DNA from: Chloroflexota bacterium
GTDB lineage: Bacteria; Chloroflexota; Dehalococcoidia; SM23-28-2
Direction of reading: 5' to 3'
Assembly: GCA_030691665.1 (NCBI GenBank)
Contig: JAUYDU010000369.1
Location: forward strand, 1-5,215
DNA: 5,215 nt
Under the pieces are notes generated by a model. It was not told where the DNA came from. It saw only the letters and a program-made list of their open reading frames with translations, and did not search any database. A program made the translations under genes and the position numbers. This document shows, piece by piece, positions 4,500-5,215 of the stretch (position 1 is the stretch's first letter; each line of letters begins with the position of its first letter).

Positions 4500-5215
4500 A
4501 TGACACGCGTTGGCCAAGGAGGAAGACGACAGTCCGCTACAGCACGGGCAGCCAGGCGAAGCCGGCCGGCCGTGCTCGCCCTGGTGGTAGCTCTAGCCCT
4601 CGCCGCCGCTTGCGGGGGCAACGGTGGAAATGAGGGACAGGCTTCGCCGACACCGCCGCCGGCCGCAGGGCAAGCATCGCCAGCGCCAACAGGGGAGGCT
4701 GCTCTGCCCGCCTCCTGTCTGGCGCTTCAGAAGCTGAAGGCGTACCGCTACGTCTCCGACGTGACGCTGGAATCACCGGAGCCCACGGGAACCCCCGCCC
4801 CCGGCCGGCCAACGCCCACCAGCACCCTCACCCAGCCGTTCACCGGCCCCTTCGAGTTCAAATACAATGTCGATGCCTCCTTCGTAGCGCCTGACCGGTT
4901 CGAGGCCTACATTACCGGTTCGACGAGCCCGCTGAGAATACTCCTCGTTGGCGGTGAGACCTGGCTCGATATGGGGCGCGGCTGGACGCAGTCCGGCACG
5001 CCGGTCAGCATACCCTACAGGCCGCCGGAGATTTGCCAGGCCGTTCTGGCCATCTTGGATCTCTCTCAGGTCCAGCCGCAGAAAGAGACCACCAACGACG
5101 TGAAGGCTCTCCACTACACTTTTTCCCAGATCCCCACCCAACAGGCTATGGTCAAGATCTTCGGCTCCGGCTCCGATATGGACGTCCTGCTCAGAGCTCT
5201 GGACGTTGACGTCTG
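4500..5215 (+). CDS. Lipoprotein, LppX/LprG-like or LolA-fold candidate, 3' end cut by window
   Basis: ATG 4500 follows GGGAGG (4489-4494) by 5 bases, and the frame stays open to the window end (238 full codons). The N-terminus is Arg-rich (1-22), followed by a hydrophobic core (23-37) and a lipobox-like end LAAAC with Cys38, then a Gly/Ser/Pro-rich tether (39-68), as expected of a lipid-anchored protein on the outer face of the membrane. The folded part begins near SCLALQKLKAYRY. Its FVAPDRFEAYITG (about 128-140) followed by GGETWLDMGRGWTQ resembles the pattern of actinobacterial LppX/LprG-type and LolA-like lipoproteins, which carry lipids or precursors in a half-open beta barrel. An unusual Thr/Pro-rich insert (PEPTGTPAPGRPTPTSTLTQ, about 93-112) interrupts the early beta strands. 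The family assignment is tentative and by eye. Position -3 of the lipobox is Ala rather than Leu. The minus-strand frame over 4773-5141 is a shadow. Confidence 0.8.
   Translation, partial: MTRVGQGGRRQSATARAARRSRPAVLALVVALALAAACGGNGGNEGQASPTPPPAAGQASPAPTGEAALPASCLALQKLKAYRYVSDVTLESPEPTGTPAPGRPTPTSTLTQPFTGPFEFKYNVDASFVAPDRFEAYITGSTSPLRILLVGGETWLDMGRGWTQSGTPVSIPYRPPEICQAVLAILDLSQVQPQKETTNDVKALHYTFSQIPTQQAMVKIFGSGSDMDVLLRALDVDV

Noticed and set aside
4500..4590. Tat (twin-arginine) signal in the lipoprotein N-terminus
   Set aside because: The RR pairs are not followed by the x-F-L-K pattern; a normal Arg-rich lipoprotein signal is the simpler reading.
4773..5141. Minus-strand open frame opposite the lipoprotein
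   Set aside because: The plus strand has a ribosome binding site, a signal peptide with lipobox and a recognisable lipoprotein pattern; the minus frame has none.

Overview
The window looks like a piece of a high-GC, Gram-positive-like or monoderm genome, most likely Chloroflexota of the Dehalococcoidia type. This is inferred from protein style, not from a search: secreted proteins with long Thr/Pro 'TPTPT' linkers, thrombospondin type 3 (TSP3) style Asp-rich calcium loops, cohesin-like and dockerin-like modules, C-terminal membrane anchors with short basic tails, and a lipoprotein. All supported genes are on the + strand and all appear to be exported or surface-attached. No RNA gene, CRISPR array, transposase or integrase was seen.

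Layout: (1) 1-483 is the 3' end of a large secreted protein with a MopE-type metal-binding motif, Asp-rich loops and a C-terminal duplicated dockerin. (2) 484-984 is about 500 bp with no convincing gene. It holds a strong hairpin at 570-603 and a good sigma70-type promoter at 887-914. (3) 985-1884 is a cohesin-domain protein with a signal peptide, TP-rich linker and C-terminal membrane anchor; its start codon is uncertain and probably CTG. (4) 1958-2247 is a miniature, frame-broken relative of gene 3. It keeps the signal peptide, a 12-residue motif and the membrane anchor but has lost the whole cohesin domain, and the frame breaks at or near a C7 run. (5) A near-consensus promoter at 2244-2271 drives 2329-4320, a 663-aa multidomain surface protein with TSP3 repeats and three TP linkers, followed by a GC-rich hairpin. 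(6) A second promoter precedes a lipoprotein gene (4500-5215) that runs off the window.

How the genes may work together: a dockerin-bearing secreted protein lies directly upstream of a membrane-anchored cohesin protein, which suggests a small non-cellulosomal cohesin-dockerin surface attachment system. Three neighbouring proteins (genes 3, 4 and 5 in this order) share the same C-terminal design: a G-aromatic/aliphatic-P-(x)-W-A motif, a hydrophobic helix and a basic tail. This may be a lineage-specific sorting or anchoring signal. These functional links are inference. The domain readings rest on motif recognition by eye.
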